Translations under genes and position numbers: made by a program | DNA from: Pseudomonas viridiflava | GTDB lineage: Bacteria > Pseudomonadota > Gammaproteobacteria > Pseudomonadales > Pseudomonadaceae | Direction: 5' to 3' | DNA length: 64,000 bases | NCBI RefSeq assembly: GCF_900582195.1 | Contig: NZ_UTHA01000050.1 | Location: 62,001-126,000 of the forward strand | The notes under the pieces: model-generated | The model's database searches: none | Seen by the model: only the letters and a program-made list of their open reading frames with translations | What the model was told of the DNA's origin: nothing | In this document: in pieces, positions 53,027 to 61,068 of the stretch | How positions within the stretch are numbered: the stretch's first letter is position 1 | How the letters are laid out: each line of letters begins with the position of its first letter

Positions 53027-54281
53027 GTTGGTCTCCTCGGGCGCCGTGGGGCAGGCGCAGCTCGGTGAGCGTGCCGCCTTCCTCATGACTATAGAGTTTC
53101 ACTGAGCCGCCGGCGCGTGTCACGCTGGCCTTGCTCAAAAACAGGCCCAGGCCGAAACCTTTGCCCTTGGTGGTAAAAAACGGTTTGCCGATCTGTTCGG
53201 CGATGGCCAGCGGCACGCCAGCGCCGTGGTCACGAATGCTGATGGTCACGGTGTCCGCGTCCCAGTCCAGGGTCACCTTGAGGTTTTCCGGGCAGGCGTC
53301 GGCGGCGTTGTTGAGCAGATTCAGCAAGGCTTGGGTCAAGTCCGGCGGCGGCGCCATGCGCGGCACCGTGCCTTGGGCGAGGCGATGGAAGCGATAACTG
53401 GCCTCCGGACGCATCAGGTGCCAGCGGTTCAGTGCTTCGTCGAGCCAGTCGGTGACGTCCTGCATCTCGACCGCCAGACGCCGGTTGGCCTCGGCGGCCC
53501 GCACCAGTTGTTGCAAGGTTTCCTTGCACAACTTGACCTGATCCTGCAGCACTTTCAGATCGTCCTGCAGCATCGGGTCGGGATGATCCTGCTGCATTTC
53601 CTTGAGCAACACGCTCATGGTCGCCAGCGGTGTGCCCAGTTCATGGGCGGCGCCAGCGGCCTGAGTGGCGACAGCGAGCAACTGCTGATCGCGCAGGCCT
53701 TCTTCACGACGGATCGCGCGTAATTCTTCCTGACGGCGCAATTCCTCAGCCATGCGTGCGGCGAAAAACGTGATCACCGCCGCTGCGAGCGCAAAGCTCA
53801 GCCACATGCCGTAGATCTGCAGGTTCTCGCGGGCCACTGGCAGGGTTTCCAGCGGATAGAACCGCGTCAACATCACCGTGTACAGCGCCAGTGCGATACC
53901 GGAGAGGATGACCGAATAGCGCCACGGCAGCGTCACCGCAGCGATGGTCAGCGGCACCAGATAATAGGAAACGAACGGATTGGTCGAACCGCCGGAGAAG
54001 TACAGCAGCGCACTGTGGATCACCAGATCGCAGGCCAGTTGCAGGGCATATTCGAGTTCGGTCACCGGCCACGAAGTGCGCAGGCGCACGGCGGTAAACA
54101 CGCAAAGCAGCGTCGAGCAGCCAAGGGTCATCGCCAATTGCACCCACGGCAACGGCAGCAGTTGCAGCCAATAGGCCAGGCCAACGGAGCCGGCCTGCGC
54201 GGCGAGCACCAGGGTGCGGATGAAAGTCAGCCGCCAGAGGTTCTGGCGAGTGGCGGAAGTCAGTTGTACGGGGGCGAGCAT
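53019..54281 (-). CDS. roxS: RoxS redox sensor histidine kinase
   Basis: 420-aa RegB/PrrB-type kinase: six N-terminal helices, the quinone-sensing loop GGSTNPF (97-103), H-box GAAHELGTPLATMS with His213, a conserved Cys252 (VKLCKETL) at the place of the RegB redox cysteine, N-box LLNLLNNAADACP and GKGFGLGLFLS. It senses the quinone pool and phosphorylates RoxR. Start MLAPVQLTSATRQ at 54281; upstream codons are open but Arg-rich and lack support. Confidence 0.93.
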   Translation of the reverse strand: MLAPVQLTSATRQNLWRLTFIRTLVLAAQAGSVGLAYWLQLLPLPWVQLAMTLGCSTLLCVFTAVRLRTSWPVTELEYALQLACDLVIHSALLYFSGGSTNPFVSYYLVPLTIAAVTLPWRYSVILSGIALALYTVMLTRFYPLETLPVARENLQIYGMWLSFALAAAVITFFAARMAEELRRQEELRAIRREEGLRDQQLLAVATQAAGAAHELGTPLATMSVLLKEMQQDHPDPMLQDDLKVLQDQVKLCKETLQQLVRAAEANRRLAVEMQDVTDWLDEALNRWHLMRPEASYRFHRLAQGTVPRMAPPPDLTQALLNLLNNAADACPENLKVTLDWDADTVTISIRDHGAGVPLAIAEQIGKPFFTTKGKGFGLGLFLSKASVTRAGGSVKLYSHEEGGTLTELRLPHGARGDQHE

Positions 54282-54400
54282 GAGCTCTCCTGATGAGCGC
54301 TCCAGGCGGATCGCACGGAGTATAACCAACGCGCGGGCTCGAGAGGCGAAAGTGCGGCAAACGACCACATGGTGAAAACATTTTCGGCGGCTTTAAGGAC

Positions 54401-54471
54401 GCCTTCGCGAGCAGGCTCGTTCCCACAGGGGAATGCATTTCAAAGGTGGGAGCGAGCCTGCTCGCGAATGG
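54401..54471. repeat. Inverted REP pair in roxS / SIMPL-gene gap
   Basis: GCCTTCGCGAGCAGGCTCGT and GTGGGAGCGAGCCTGCTCGC face each other. The whole 314-bp divergent gap (54282-54595) otherwise shows only promoter-like AT-rich stretches near 54500-54540 and no gene. Confidence 0.85.
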
Positions 54472-54595
54472 CTGCGCAGCGGCCCAGCGATGTGTATAGA
54501 AGTTGTAACTGGGCGAACCGGATCATAAAAGCTAGAGTCTGATGGTTTCACGCAGGCCCCCGAACCATCACCTGCGCCCTCATCAAGGAGCTTTC

Positions 54596-55312
54596 ATGCA
54601 CACATTTCGCCGCAGCGCCGCCCTTCTCGCCCTGACCGTCGGCAGCATCGCCAGCCTTCCGGCGCTGGCCGCCGATGAGCTGCACTACAACCAGATTTCC
54701 CTGCGCGCCGAAGTCAGCACGGAAGTCGCCCGCGACCTGATGATCGTGACCCTCTACACCGAAGAGCAAAACACCGACCCGGCCAAACTCGCCGCCGACG
54801 TCAGCACCACCATGAACAAGGCACTGGCTCAGGCCAAGCAAGTCAAAGACATCACCCTGCGCCAGGGCAGCCGCAACAGCTACCCGATCTACGACACCAA
54901 AGGCCAGAAGATCACCGGCTGGCGTGAGCGCGCCGAACTGCGCCTGGAAAGCGCCGACTTCGCCGCCCTGTCCAAACTCACCGGCGAACTGCTGGGCGAC
55001 CTGAAAATGGGCGGCATGGACTTCGCCATCGCCGACCCGACCCGCAAATCCAGTGAAGACCAGTTGCTCAAAGAAGCCGTGACCGCCTTCAAGGCCCGCG
55101 CCCAACTGGCCACCGATGCACTGGGCGGCAAGGGTTACAAAATCGTCAACCTGAACCTCAACAGCAACGGTTATCCACAACCGTACCTGCGCGCACCGAT
55201 GATGATGAAAGCGGCGGCGATGGACTCGGCGCCAGTGACGCCGGAAGTTGAAGCGGGCACCAGTCAGGTCAGCATGACCGCCGATGGCTCGATTGAAGTG
55301 TTGATGCAGTGA
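54596..55312 (+). CDS. Periplasmic SIMPL-domain (DUF541) protein
   Basis: 238 aa with signal peptide cut near residue 25 (LPALA|ADE) and a SIMPL/DUF541 domain (ISLRAEVSTEVARDLMIVTL; YPIYDTKGQKITGWRERAEL; LGGKGYKIVNLNLNSNG). Family linked to oxidative-stress protection and outer-membrane integrity, but biochemical role unknown. ATG 54596 preceded by AAGGAG. Position next to roxSR matches P. aeruginosa PA4495. Confidence 0.9.
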   Translation: MHTFRRSAALLALTVGSIASLPALAADELHYNQISLRAEVSTEVARDLMIVTLYTEEQNTDPAKLAADVSTTMNKALAQAKQVKDITLRQGSRNSYPIYDTKGQKITGWRERAELRLESADFAALSKLTGELLGDLKMGGMDFAIADPTRKSSEDQLLKEAVTAFKARAQLATDALGGKGYKIVNLNLNSNGYPQPYLRAPMMMKAAAMDSAPVTPEVEAGTSQVSMTADGSIEVLMQ

Positions 55313-55333
55313 TTTGATCTGGGCTGAATGAAA

Positions 55334-55362
55334 AACCGGCGATCAGAGCATGGTCGCCGGTT
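55334..55362 (+). terminator. Terminator of the SIMPL gene
   Basis: AACCGGCGA and TCGCCGGTT (9-bp stem, 11-nt loop) 21 nt after the stop; T-run is short. Confidence 0.55.
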
Positions 55363-55433
55363 CCACCCTACAACCCCCGCAAAGCAGGCGACAACGTTGA
55401 TAGGTCAGACAAGACTTCTACTGTTCTAGAGGT

Positions 55434-55595
55434 TTAAGTCCCAATCGCATCGACGATGCGCTGTGCATCTTCCCTCGTAGCGCATAACTGTGAATAAGGG
55501 GTTCCGTCCTTATAACAAACTTGAAAGCGGGAGAAGCCCCATTCATATTCGTAAATCTTGAAGGCTTTGTAGTCAGTAATAATCGGATAACTCAT
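55434..55595 (-). CDS. Small protein of 53 aa, unknown
   Basis: Reads MSYPIITDYKAFKIYEYEWG, then FSRFQVCYKDGTPYSQLC and ATREDAQRIVDAIGT. AAGGAC lies 6 nt before the ATG, an excellent ribosome binding site, and the residue mix (aromatic, amphipathic C-terminal helix) looks like a real globular peptide. No known family recognised. It follows a 33-codon ORF (55707-55606) by 10 nt, so the two may form a small operon. Confidence 0.6.
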   Translation of the reverse strand: MSYPIITDYKAFKIYEYEWGFSRFQVCYKDGTPYSQLCATREDAQRIVDAIGT

Positions 55596-55605
55596 GGTCA
55601 AGTCC

Positions 55606-55707
55606 TTATGTGTTTTCGTTCAAGCCTCTAAGTCGCTCCTTGCAGTAGCGAAACGTACTCGGCTTGAAGAAATACTCAGGCGCATTGGAAAGATTATCTA
55701 CTGTCAT
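55606..55707 (-). CDS. Possible 33-aa leader or small protein
   Basis: MTVDNLSNAPEYFF then KPSTFRYCKERLRGLNENT, ending 10 nt before the 53-aa gene. No clear Shine-Dalgarno and an in-frame stop 3 nt upstream of its ATG, so it may be a leader peptide, a remnant, or chance. The rest of 55596-55936 holds only a REP copy. Confidence 0.3.
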   Translation of the reverse strand: MTVDNLSNAPEYFFKPSTFRYCKERLRGLNENT

Positions 55708-55896
55708 AAATTACAGGTTTGCGGTGAGCTTCATATCGAATTGAAATAAGCCATTGAATCAAGCATTCATCTGCTTATGAAACCAAAAAACCGGGCCGTT
55801 ACTGGTGATAATCACCATTCTTGTACCTGGATTTTTGGTGAATGAACCGGCTCCATAGCGAGCACGCTCGCGCCTACAAAGGGAACGCGTCCCAAA

Positions 55897-55922
55897 TGTG
55901 GGAGCGAGCCTGCTCGCGAAGA
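55897..55922. repeat. Single REP with a degraded partner
   Basis: TGTGGGAGCGAGCCTGCTCG in forward direction; an eroded inverse copy (AGCGAGCACGCTCGCGCCTA) lies at 55855-55874. Confidence 0.7.
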
Positions 55923-55936
55923 ACGATAACGCGGTC

Positions 55937-56293
55937 TCAGGTCTGCGGATCAACCCGATCCAGCGCCCGATTCACCGCCAACTCGGCCAGCATAATGATC
56001 TGCTGAATCGCCAACGCCGTATTGCGCTCAGGCCGGCCCAACTGATCGGCAAAGTTACCGGTTAACGTGTTCGCCGACGCCAGTGATTCACAGGCATGCG
56101 CCAGCAGGCTTTCGGTGTCGATGTTCGGCTGGATCAGGAACATCGTGCTGGGTTGCCGGGGCTTGACCGGATCGGGGCTGAGGTAGAAATCCAGGGCGCG
56201 TTTGATGGCTTCGCGGGTTTTGATCTGGGCGTCGGCGCGGATGGCTTCTTCGAGTGGGGTATGGAGGGGTGGGTCAGGTATCGATTTATCCAT
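55937..56293 (-). CDS. DUF6124 (formerly DUF3077-like) family protein
   Basis: 118 aa, Pseudomonas-restricted family. Typical parts: IKTREAIKRALDFYLSPDP, MFLIQPNIDTESLLAHACES and NTALAIQQIIMLAELAVNRA. Function unknown; abundant multi-copy in the genus. ATG 56293 follows AAGGAAA at 6 nt; the open frame upstream to 56356 is leader. A large foldback element lies just upstream (56366-56514). Confidence 0.85.
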   Translation of the reverse strand: MDKSIPDPPLHTPLEEAIRADAQIKTREAIKRALDFYLSPDPVKPRQPSTMFLIQPNIDTESLLAHACESLASANTLTGNFADQLGRPERNTALAIQQIIMLAELAVNRALDRVDPQT

Positions 56294-56365
56294 GGAAAAT
56301 TTCCTTATGAACTGACGCCATTCATTTCCGATCTCACTCGAGAAATGAGGTGGCAACTATGTACG

Positions 56366-56514
56366 GAGTGAGATTACCGGTAAGGAAACCAACCCGGCCG
56401 GACAAAAGTCCGCCCGTACATAGCCGCCATAAAAACTGCTGACAGCATGAGCTGGCGGCGATTATGGAGGGGCTTGTGCAGGTTTCCAAATTCAATAACC
56501 GGGAATCTCACCTC
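56366..56514 (-). other. Foldback leader element upstream of the DUF6124 gene
   Basis: Left arm GAGTGAGATTACCGGT...GGAAACC (56366-56390) and right arm GGTTTCC...ACCGGGAATCTCACCTC (56481-56514) are imperfect inverse copies; inside are GCCGCCA/TGGCGGC (56423-56459) and GGAC-AAAA-GTCC. From memory, similar sequence sits before many DUF3077/DUF6124 genes, often misannotated as short ORFs. Likely a structured RNA leader or a mobile palindromic element. Confidence 0.55.
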
Positions 56515-56633
56515 CCGATCGCTGACTCTTCAGCGACAGCCAAAGACTAGAGAGCCCACGTCCGACGGACAACCTGAAATCATTGTGGGAAGGTTCTGGT
56601 TATCTGACACAGATTTAAACAGCGAAAAGCCAA

Positions 56634-56780
56634 CCCTCACCCTAGCCCTCTCCCAGAGGGAGAGGGGACTGACCGTGGTGTTTGGGAGAGCTACGCCGAC
56701 GTGCGATACCGAGCCGAACTCAGATTTTGAAACGCCCGAAAATCGGCTCCCTCTCCCTCGGGAGAGGGCTGGGGTGAGGG
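56634..56780. repeat. MITE-like element with CCCTCACCC termini (copy 2)
   Basis: 147 bp with the same ends as 3715-3890 (CCCTCACCCTAGCCCTCTCC and inverse) and the same end hairpins. Its core CGCCGACGTG is shared with copy 1 but inverted relative to it. No coding capacity. Confidence 0.75.
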
Positions 56781-56889
56781 GCAGCAACAACGCAAATCAA
56801 AAGCCGAACACCCGCGTTCTTCACCACTCAATAGGCCGAGTGTCAGCTCGCCTGCTTTTGATCTTGATCCACGGGCGACGTCGGAAGGC

Positions 56890-57170
56890 TGAGTGGAGGG
56901 ATTGATCCGGGCGTGGGAGCGCAGCGACCGTTTGGCGCAGCCAAACACAGCGGGAGTAGGTGCAGCGAAGCAAACCGTAGACGCTGCGCCCGGATCGATC
57001 CCGGAGCGAAGGAACCCCGAGCCCCAGCGAGCGGGCCGCACGCAGGAGCAAGCCTTTTTGGTTACTTTTTTCTGGGCCGGCACTCCGGGCGTCTGGAAAA
57101 AGTGACCCGCCGTCAGGGCGAAACCCTAAGCCGCCGTTACCGCAGCAACGGATATGCCCCAAAAAAAAAC
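56890..57170. repeat. Dispersed GC-rich repeat typical of Pseudomonas
   Basis: Includes GATCCGGGCG (56904-56913) pairing with CGCTGCGCCCGGATC (56982-56996) around TTTGGC-gca-GCCAAA, then GGTTACTTTTTTCTGGGC and GAAAAAGTGACCCGCCGTCA and CTAAGCCGCCGTTACCGCAG. These strings recur in many Pseudomonas genomes (recalled, not searched) and give false ORFs. The remaining 57171-57280 is C-rich and holds only the dppA leader. Confidence 0.55.
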
Positions 57171-57280
57171 GCCCAGATATACCGAGATAGACACTCCCCC
57201 AAGAAAAACGATATTTCCGAAGCCCCCCAAATCCCCGCTACCCTGAAATCACAACCACCTCCAATCTCCCCGGGGACTCC

Positions 57281-58882
57281 ATGGAAAGATTCACCCTAAA
57301 ACCACTATTAATCACCCTCGCACTAACAGCCATAGCCCCGATCGCCAACGCCGCCACAACGCTTGTCTACTGCTCCGAAGCCAGCCCCGCCGGCTTCGAC
57401 CCCAGCCAATACACCAGCGGCACCGACTTCGACGCCTCCGCCGAAACCGTCTTCAACCGCCTCACCCAATTCAAACGCGGCGGCACCGACATCGAACCCG
57501 GCCTGGCGACAAAATGGGACATCTCCCCGGAAGGCCTGCAATACACCTTCCACCTGCGCCCAAACGTAAAATTCCACACCACCGACTACTTCAAACCCAC
57601 CCGAGACTTCAACGCCGACGACGTCCTCTTCACCTTCCAGCGTCTACTCGACCCGGATAACGCCTTCCGCAAGGCCTACCCCGCCGAATCCCCGTACTTC
57701 ACCGACATGGGCCTCAACACCACGATCAAATCGGTAGAAAAACTCGACGACACCACCGTACGCTTCAACCTCAACAACGTCGACGCCGCCTTCGTGCAAA
57801 ACCTCGCCATGAGCTTCGCCTCGGTGCAATCAGCCGAATACGCCGCACAACTGTTGAAGGAAGGCAAAGCCGCCGACCTCAACCAGAAACCCATCGGCAC
57901 CGGCCCGTTCGTGTTCAAGCGCTACCAGAAAGACTCGCAGATCCGCTACGCCGCCAACACGGCCTACTGGAAACCCGAAGACGTCAAAATCGATAACCTG
58001 ATCTTCTCGATCACCCCGGACGCCGCCGTACGCCTGCAAAAGCTCAAGGCCGGCGAATGCCAGGTCAGCGGTTACCCACGCCCGGCCGACATCGAAGTGA
58101 TGGAAAAAGACCCGAACCTGCGCGTGCTCAAGCAGGCCGGTTTCAACCTCGGTTTCCTCGCCTACAACACCACCCACGCGCCGCTCGACCAGCTCAAAGT
58201 ACGTCAGGCGCTGGACATGGCCATCGACAAACCGGCGATCATCAAAGCCGTCTACCAGAGTGCTGGGCAGTTGGCGCAAAACGCTTTGCCGCCGGCGCAA
58301 TGGTCCTATGACCCGACCATCAAGGACGCCCCCTACGACCCGGCAAAAGCAAAGGTGCTACTGAAAGAAGCAGGGGTTGCGCCGGGTACAACCATCAATC
58401 TATGGGCAATGACAGTGCAACGCGCTTCGAACCCGAATGCGCGCATGTCGGCGCAGATGATCCAGCAGGATTGGGAGAAAATCGGCATCAAGGCCAACAT
58501 CGTCAGCTACGAATGGGGCGAGTACATCAAACGTGCGAAAAATGGCGAACACGACGCCATGATCTACGGTTGGACAGGTGACAACGGTGACCCGGACAAC
58601 TGGCTTGGCGTGCTCTACAGCTGCGCAGCGGTAAAAGGCAGCAACTACGCCAAATGGTGCGATCCGGCTTACGACAAACTAGTGCAACAAGCCAAGTTGT
58701 CCTCCGACAAGGAACAGCGGGTAAAACTGTATCAACAGGCGCAACTGATCCTAAAACAGCAAGTGCCAATCACACCGATTGCCAACTCCACGGTGTTCCA
58801 GCCGCTGCGCAAGGAAGTCACTGATTTCCGCATTAGCCCGTTCGGTCTAACCCCCTTCTATGGCGTGGGTATAAATAAGTAA
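57281..58882 (+). CDS. dppA: Dipeptide ABC transporter substrate-binding protein, first copy
   Basis: 533 aa, signal peptide cut near residue 24 (IANA|ATTL), SBP_bac_5 fold. Retains the ligand-binding GDNGDPDNW and the YEWGEYIKR stretch. DppA-type proteins bind di- or tripeptides in the periplasm for DppBCDF. It resembles P. aeruginosa DppA paralogs that differ in peptide choice. The 5' third is strikingly C-rich in codon choice compared with the next two copies. Start follows GGGGACTCC. Confidence 0.93.
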   Translation: MERFTLKPLLITLALTAIAPIANAATTLVYCSEASPAGFDPSQYTSGTDFDASAETVFNRLTQFKRGGTDIEPGLATKWDISPEGLQYTFHLRPNVKFHTTDYFKPTRDFNADDVLFTFQRLLDPDNAFRKAYPAESPYFTDMGLNTTIKSVEKLDDTTVRFNLNNVDAAFVQNLAMSFASVQSAEYAAQLLKEGKAADLNQKPIGTGPFVFKRYQKDSQIRYAANTAYWKPEDVKIDNLIFSITPDAAVRLQKLKAGECQVSGYPRPADIEVMEKDPNLRVLKQAGFNLGFLAYNTTHAPLDQLKVRQALDMAIDKPAIIKAVYQSAGQLAQNALPPAQWSYDPTIKDAPYDPAKAKVLLKEAGVAPGTTINLWAMTVQRASNPNARMSAQMIQQDWEKIGIKANIVSYEWGEYIKRAKNGEHDAMIYGWTGDNGDPDNWLGVLYSCAAVKGSNYAKWCDPAYDKLVQQAKLSSDKEQRVKLYQQAQLILKQQVPITPIANSTVFQPLRKEVTDFRISPFGLTPFYGVGINK

Positions 58883-59142
58883 CACCAAGCCCCAAGGCGG
58901 CGCGCACAACGTGACTGACGCACCGTTTTGGGGCTCCATTTGCACCGTAAAAACCACTCGCAAACGGTCAAATGCGTCAGAAGTTATACAGATGCGACAT
59001 TAAGGTACGTTCGTGCCACGCTTTGAGGCCGGCAGTCACTCTGGATCTTGCAATGGGTATGGCCCCTGCATAAGTATCCGCAGGCACGACTCACGAGGTC
59101 GTACCTCACAACTAAAAAATGACAACAAATCATGAGGCCAAC

Positions 59143-60768
59143 ATGCTTAAACACGCGGTCATTCCGTTTTTAGTCGGCGCAGGCTTGTTAGCCTCCGCAC
59201 CTTTCGCATCCGCTGCGACTAACCTGGTGTTCTGCTCCGAAGGCAGCCCGGCCGGTTTCGACCCAGGCCAGTACACCACCGGAACCGACTTCGACGCCTC
59301 AGCCGAAACCATGTTCAACCGTCTGACCCAGTTCGAGCGCGGCGGCACCGCCGTGATTCCTGGCCTGGCGACCAAGTGGGACATTTCCGATGACGGCCTG
59401 ACGTACACCTTCCACCTGCGTGAAGGCGTCAAGTTCCACACCACCCCGTATTTCAAGCCGACTCGTGAGTTCAACGCCGACGACGTGCTGTTCACCTTTA
59501 ATCGCATGATTAACAAGGATGACCCGTTCCGTAAGGCGTACCCGACCGAATTCCCGTACTTCACCGACATGGGGATGGACACCAACATCACCAAGATCGA
59601 TAAAGTCGACGATCACACCGTCAAGTTCACTCTGAAAGAAGTCGACGCTGCGTTCATCCAGAACATGGCCATGAGCTTCGCCTCGGTACAATCCGCCGAA
59701 TACGCAGCGCAACTGTTGAAAGAAGGCAAGCCTGCCGACATCAACCAGAAGCCGGTCGGCACTGGTCCGTTCGTGTTCAAGAGCTACCAGAAAGACTCCA
59801 ACATCCGCTTCACCGGCAACAAGGATTACTGGAAGCCGGATGACGTGAAGATCGACAACCTGATCTTCGCCATCACCACCGACCCGTCGGTACGTATTCA
59901 GAAGCTGAAAAAGAACGAGTGCCAGGTCACCCTGTTCCCCCGTCCAGCTGACCTGAAAGCGCTGAAAGAAGACAAGTCGCTGAAGATGCCTGACCAGGCT
60001 GGCTTCAACCTGGGTTACATCGCCTACAACGTGATGGACAAGGTCAAGGGCAGCAACGAGGCGAACCCGCTGGCTGACCTGCGTGTACGTCAGGCGCTGG
60101 ACATGGCGGTGAACAAGCCACAGATCATCGACTCGGTTTATCAGGGCGCAGGCCAACTGGCCGTCAATGCCATGCCGCCGACCCAATGGTCTTACGACAC
60201 CACCATCAAAGATGCCAAGTACGATCCCGAGAAAGCCAAACAGCTGCTCAAGGAAGCCGGCGTCAAGGAAGGTACCGAGATCGTGCTGTGGGCGATGCCG
60301 GTTCAGCGTCCGTACAACCCGAACGCCAAACTGATGGCTGAAATGCTCCAGTCCGACTGGGCCAAGATCGGCTTGAAAGTGAAGATCACCAGCTACGAGT
60401 GGGGCGAGTACATCAAGCGTTCCAAAGGTGGCGAGAACCAGGCCATGATCATTGGCTGGAGCGGTGACAATGGTGATCCGGACAACTGGCTGAACGTGCT
60501 GTTCGGTTGCGACTCGCTCAGCGGCAACAACTTCTCCAAGTGGTGCGACAAGAAGTACGACGGTCTCGTCAAGGATGCCAAGCGCACCACCGATCAGGCC
60601 AAGCGCACCGAACTGTACAAACAGGCGCAACACGTCCTCAAAGATGCTGTTCCTTACACACCTATCGCTCACTCGACGGTGTTCCAACCCATGCGCGCCA
60701 ACGTGCAGGATTTCAAGATCAGCCCATTTGGCTTGAATTCCTTCTACGGCGTCAGCGTCAGCAAATAA
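59143..60768 (+). CDS. dppA: Dipeptide ABC transporter substrate-binding protein, second copy
   Basis: 541 aa, signal peptide cut near residue 24 (FASA|ATNL). SBP_bac_5 fold with GDNGDPDNW. Compared with copies 1 and 3 the pocket region differs (GGENQAMIIGWS, FGCDSLSGNNFSKW, WCDKKYDGL), suggesting different peptide preference. ATG 59143 has GAGG 8 nt upstream; ATG 59119 lacks one. Ended by a strong terminator, so it can be expressed alone. Confidence 0.93.
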   Translation: MLKHAVIPFLVGAGLLASAPFASAATNLVFCSEGSPAGFDPGQYTTGTDFDASAETMFNRLTQFERGGTAVIPGLATKWDISDDGLTYTFHLREGVKFHTTPYFKPTREFNADDVLFTFNRMINKDDPFRKAYPTEFPYFTDMGMDTNITKIDKVDDHTVKFTLKEVDAAFIQNMAMSFASVQSAEYAAQLLKEGKPADINQKPVGTGPFVFKSYQKDSNIRFTGNKDYWKPDDVKIDNLIFAITTDPSVRIQKLKKNECQVTLFPRPADLKALKEDKSLKMPDQAGFNLGYIAYNVMDKVKGSNEANPLADLRVRQALDMAVNKPQIIDSVYQGAGQLAVNAMPPTQWSYDTTIKDAKYDPEKAKQLLKEAGVKEGTEIVLWAMPVQRPYNPNAKLMAEMLQSDWAKIGLKVKITSYEWGEYIKRSKGGENQAMIIGWSGDNGDPDNWLNVLFGCDSLSGNNFSKWCDKKYDGLVKDAKRTTDQAKRTELYKQAQHVLKDAVPYTPIAHSTVFQPMRANVQDFKISPFGLNSFYGVSVSK

Positions 60769-60775
60769 GGCACTG

Positions 60776-60808
60776 CAACGGCGACGTTTTAACGTCGCCG
60801 TTGTTTTA
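60776..60808 (+). terminator. Intrinsic terminator of second dppA copy
   Basis: CAACGGCGACGTT-TT-AACGTCGCCGTTG (13-bp perfect stem) followed by TTTTACC, 8 nt after the stop. Confidence 0.85.
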
Positions 60809-61002
60809 CCTGCCGGGAAGTTAGGAAATTGCCTACAACCAATTCCACTGCGGATGACCGCAGCGGTATAGGACGCGTCGCCTTTTCCTACGAGCTTTAA
60901 GGCATTTACGCATTTACTGCCAGGACCGCGGCCCCTACCGTCGGGTACTTGACCAGCGTCTGCGTGGGCCACCGGTTTGCCGTACGTACTGGATTGAGCT
61001 CG

Positions 61003-61040
61003 ATGCAGCCAAAACGTCTCCGGATGAGACGACGCTGCAT
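61003..61040 (+). promoter_or_regulatory. Two-tier hairpin in the leader of third dppA copy
   Basis: ATGCAGC (61003-61009) pairs with GCTGCAT (61034-61040) around CGTCTC-cggat-GAGACG. It lies 28 nt before the ATG. The 300-bp spacer 60769-61068 otherwise contains the terminator and no gene. Confidence 0.45.
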
Positions 61041-61068
61041 TGAACAACACTAAAAAAGAGGGAGCGTC

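Noticed and set aside
55759..55953. 64-codon minus-strand frame next to the DUF6124 gene
   Set aside because: Most of it is translated REP sequence; no ribosome binding site.
56691..57299. Several 100-130 codon frames on both strands
   Set aside because: They are translations of dispersed repeats, a known source of false genes in Pseudomonas.
59003..59018. TGGCACG on the minus strand as a sigma-54 promoter
   Set aside because: The -12 TTGC element is missing at the right spacing and it points away from the gene.
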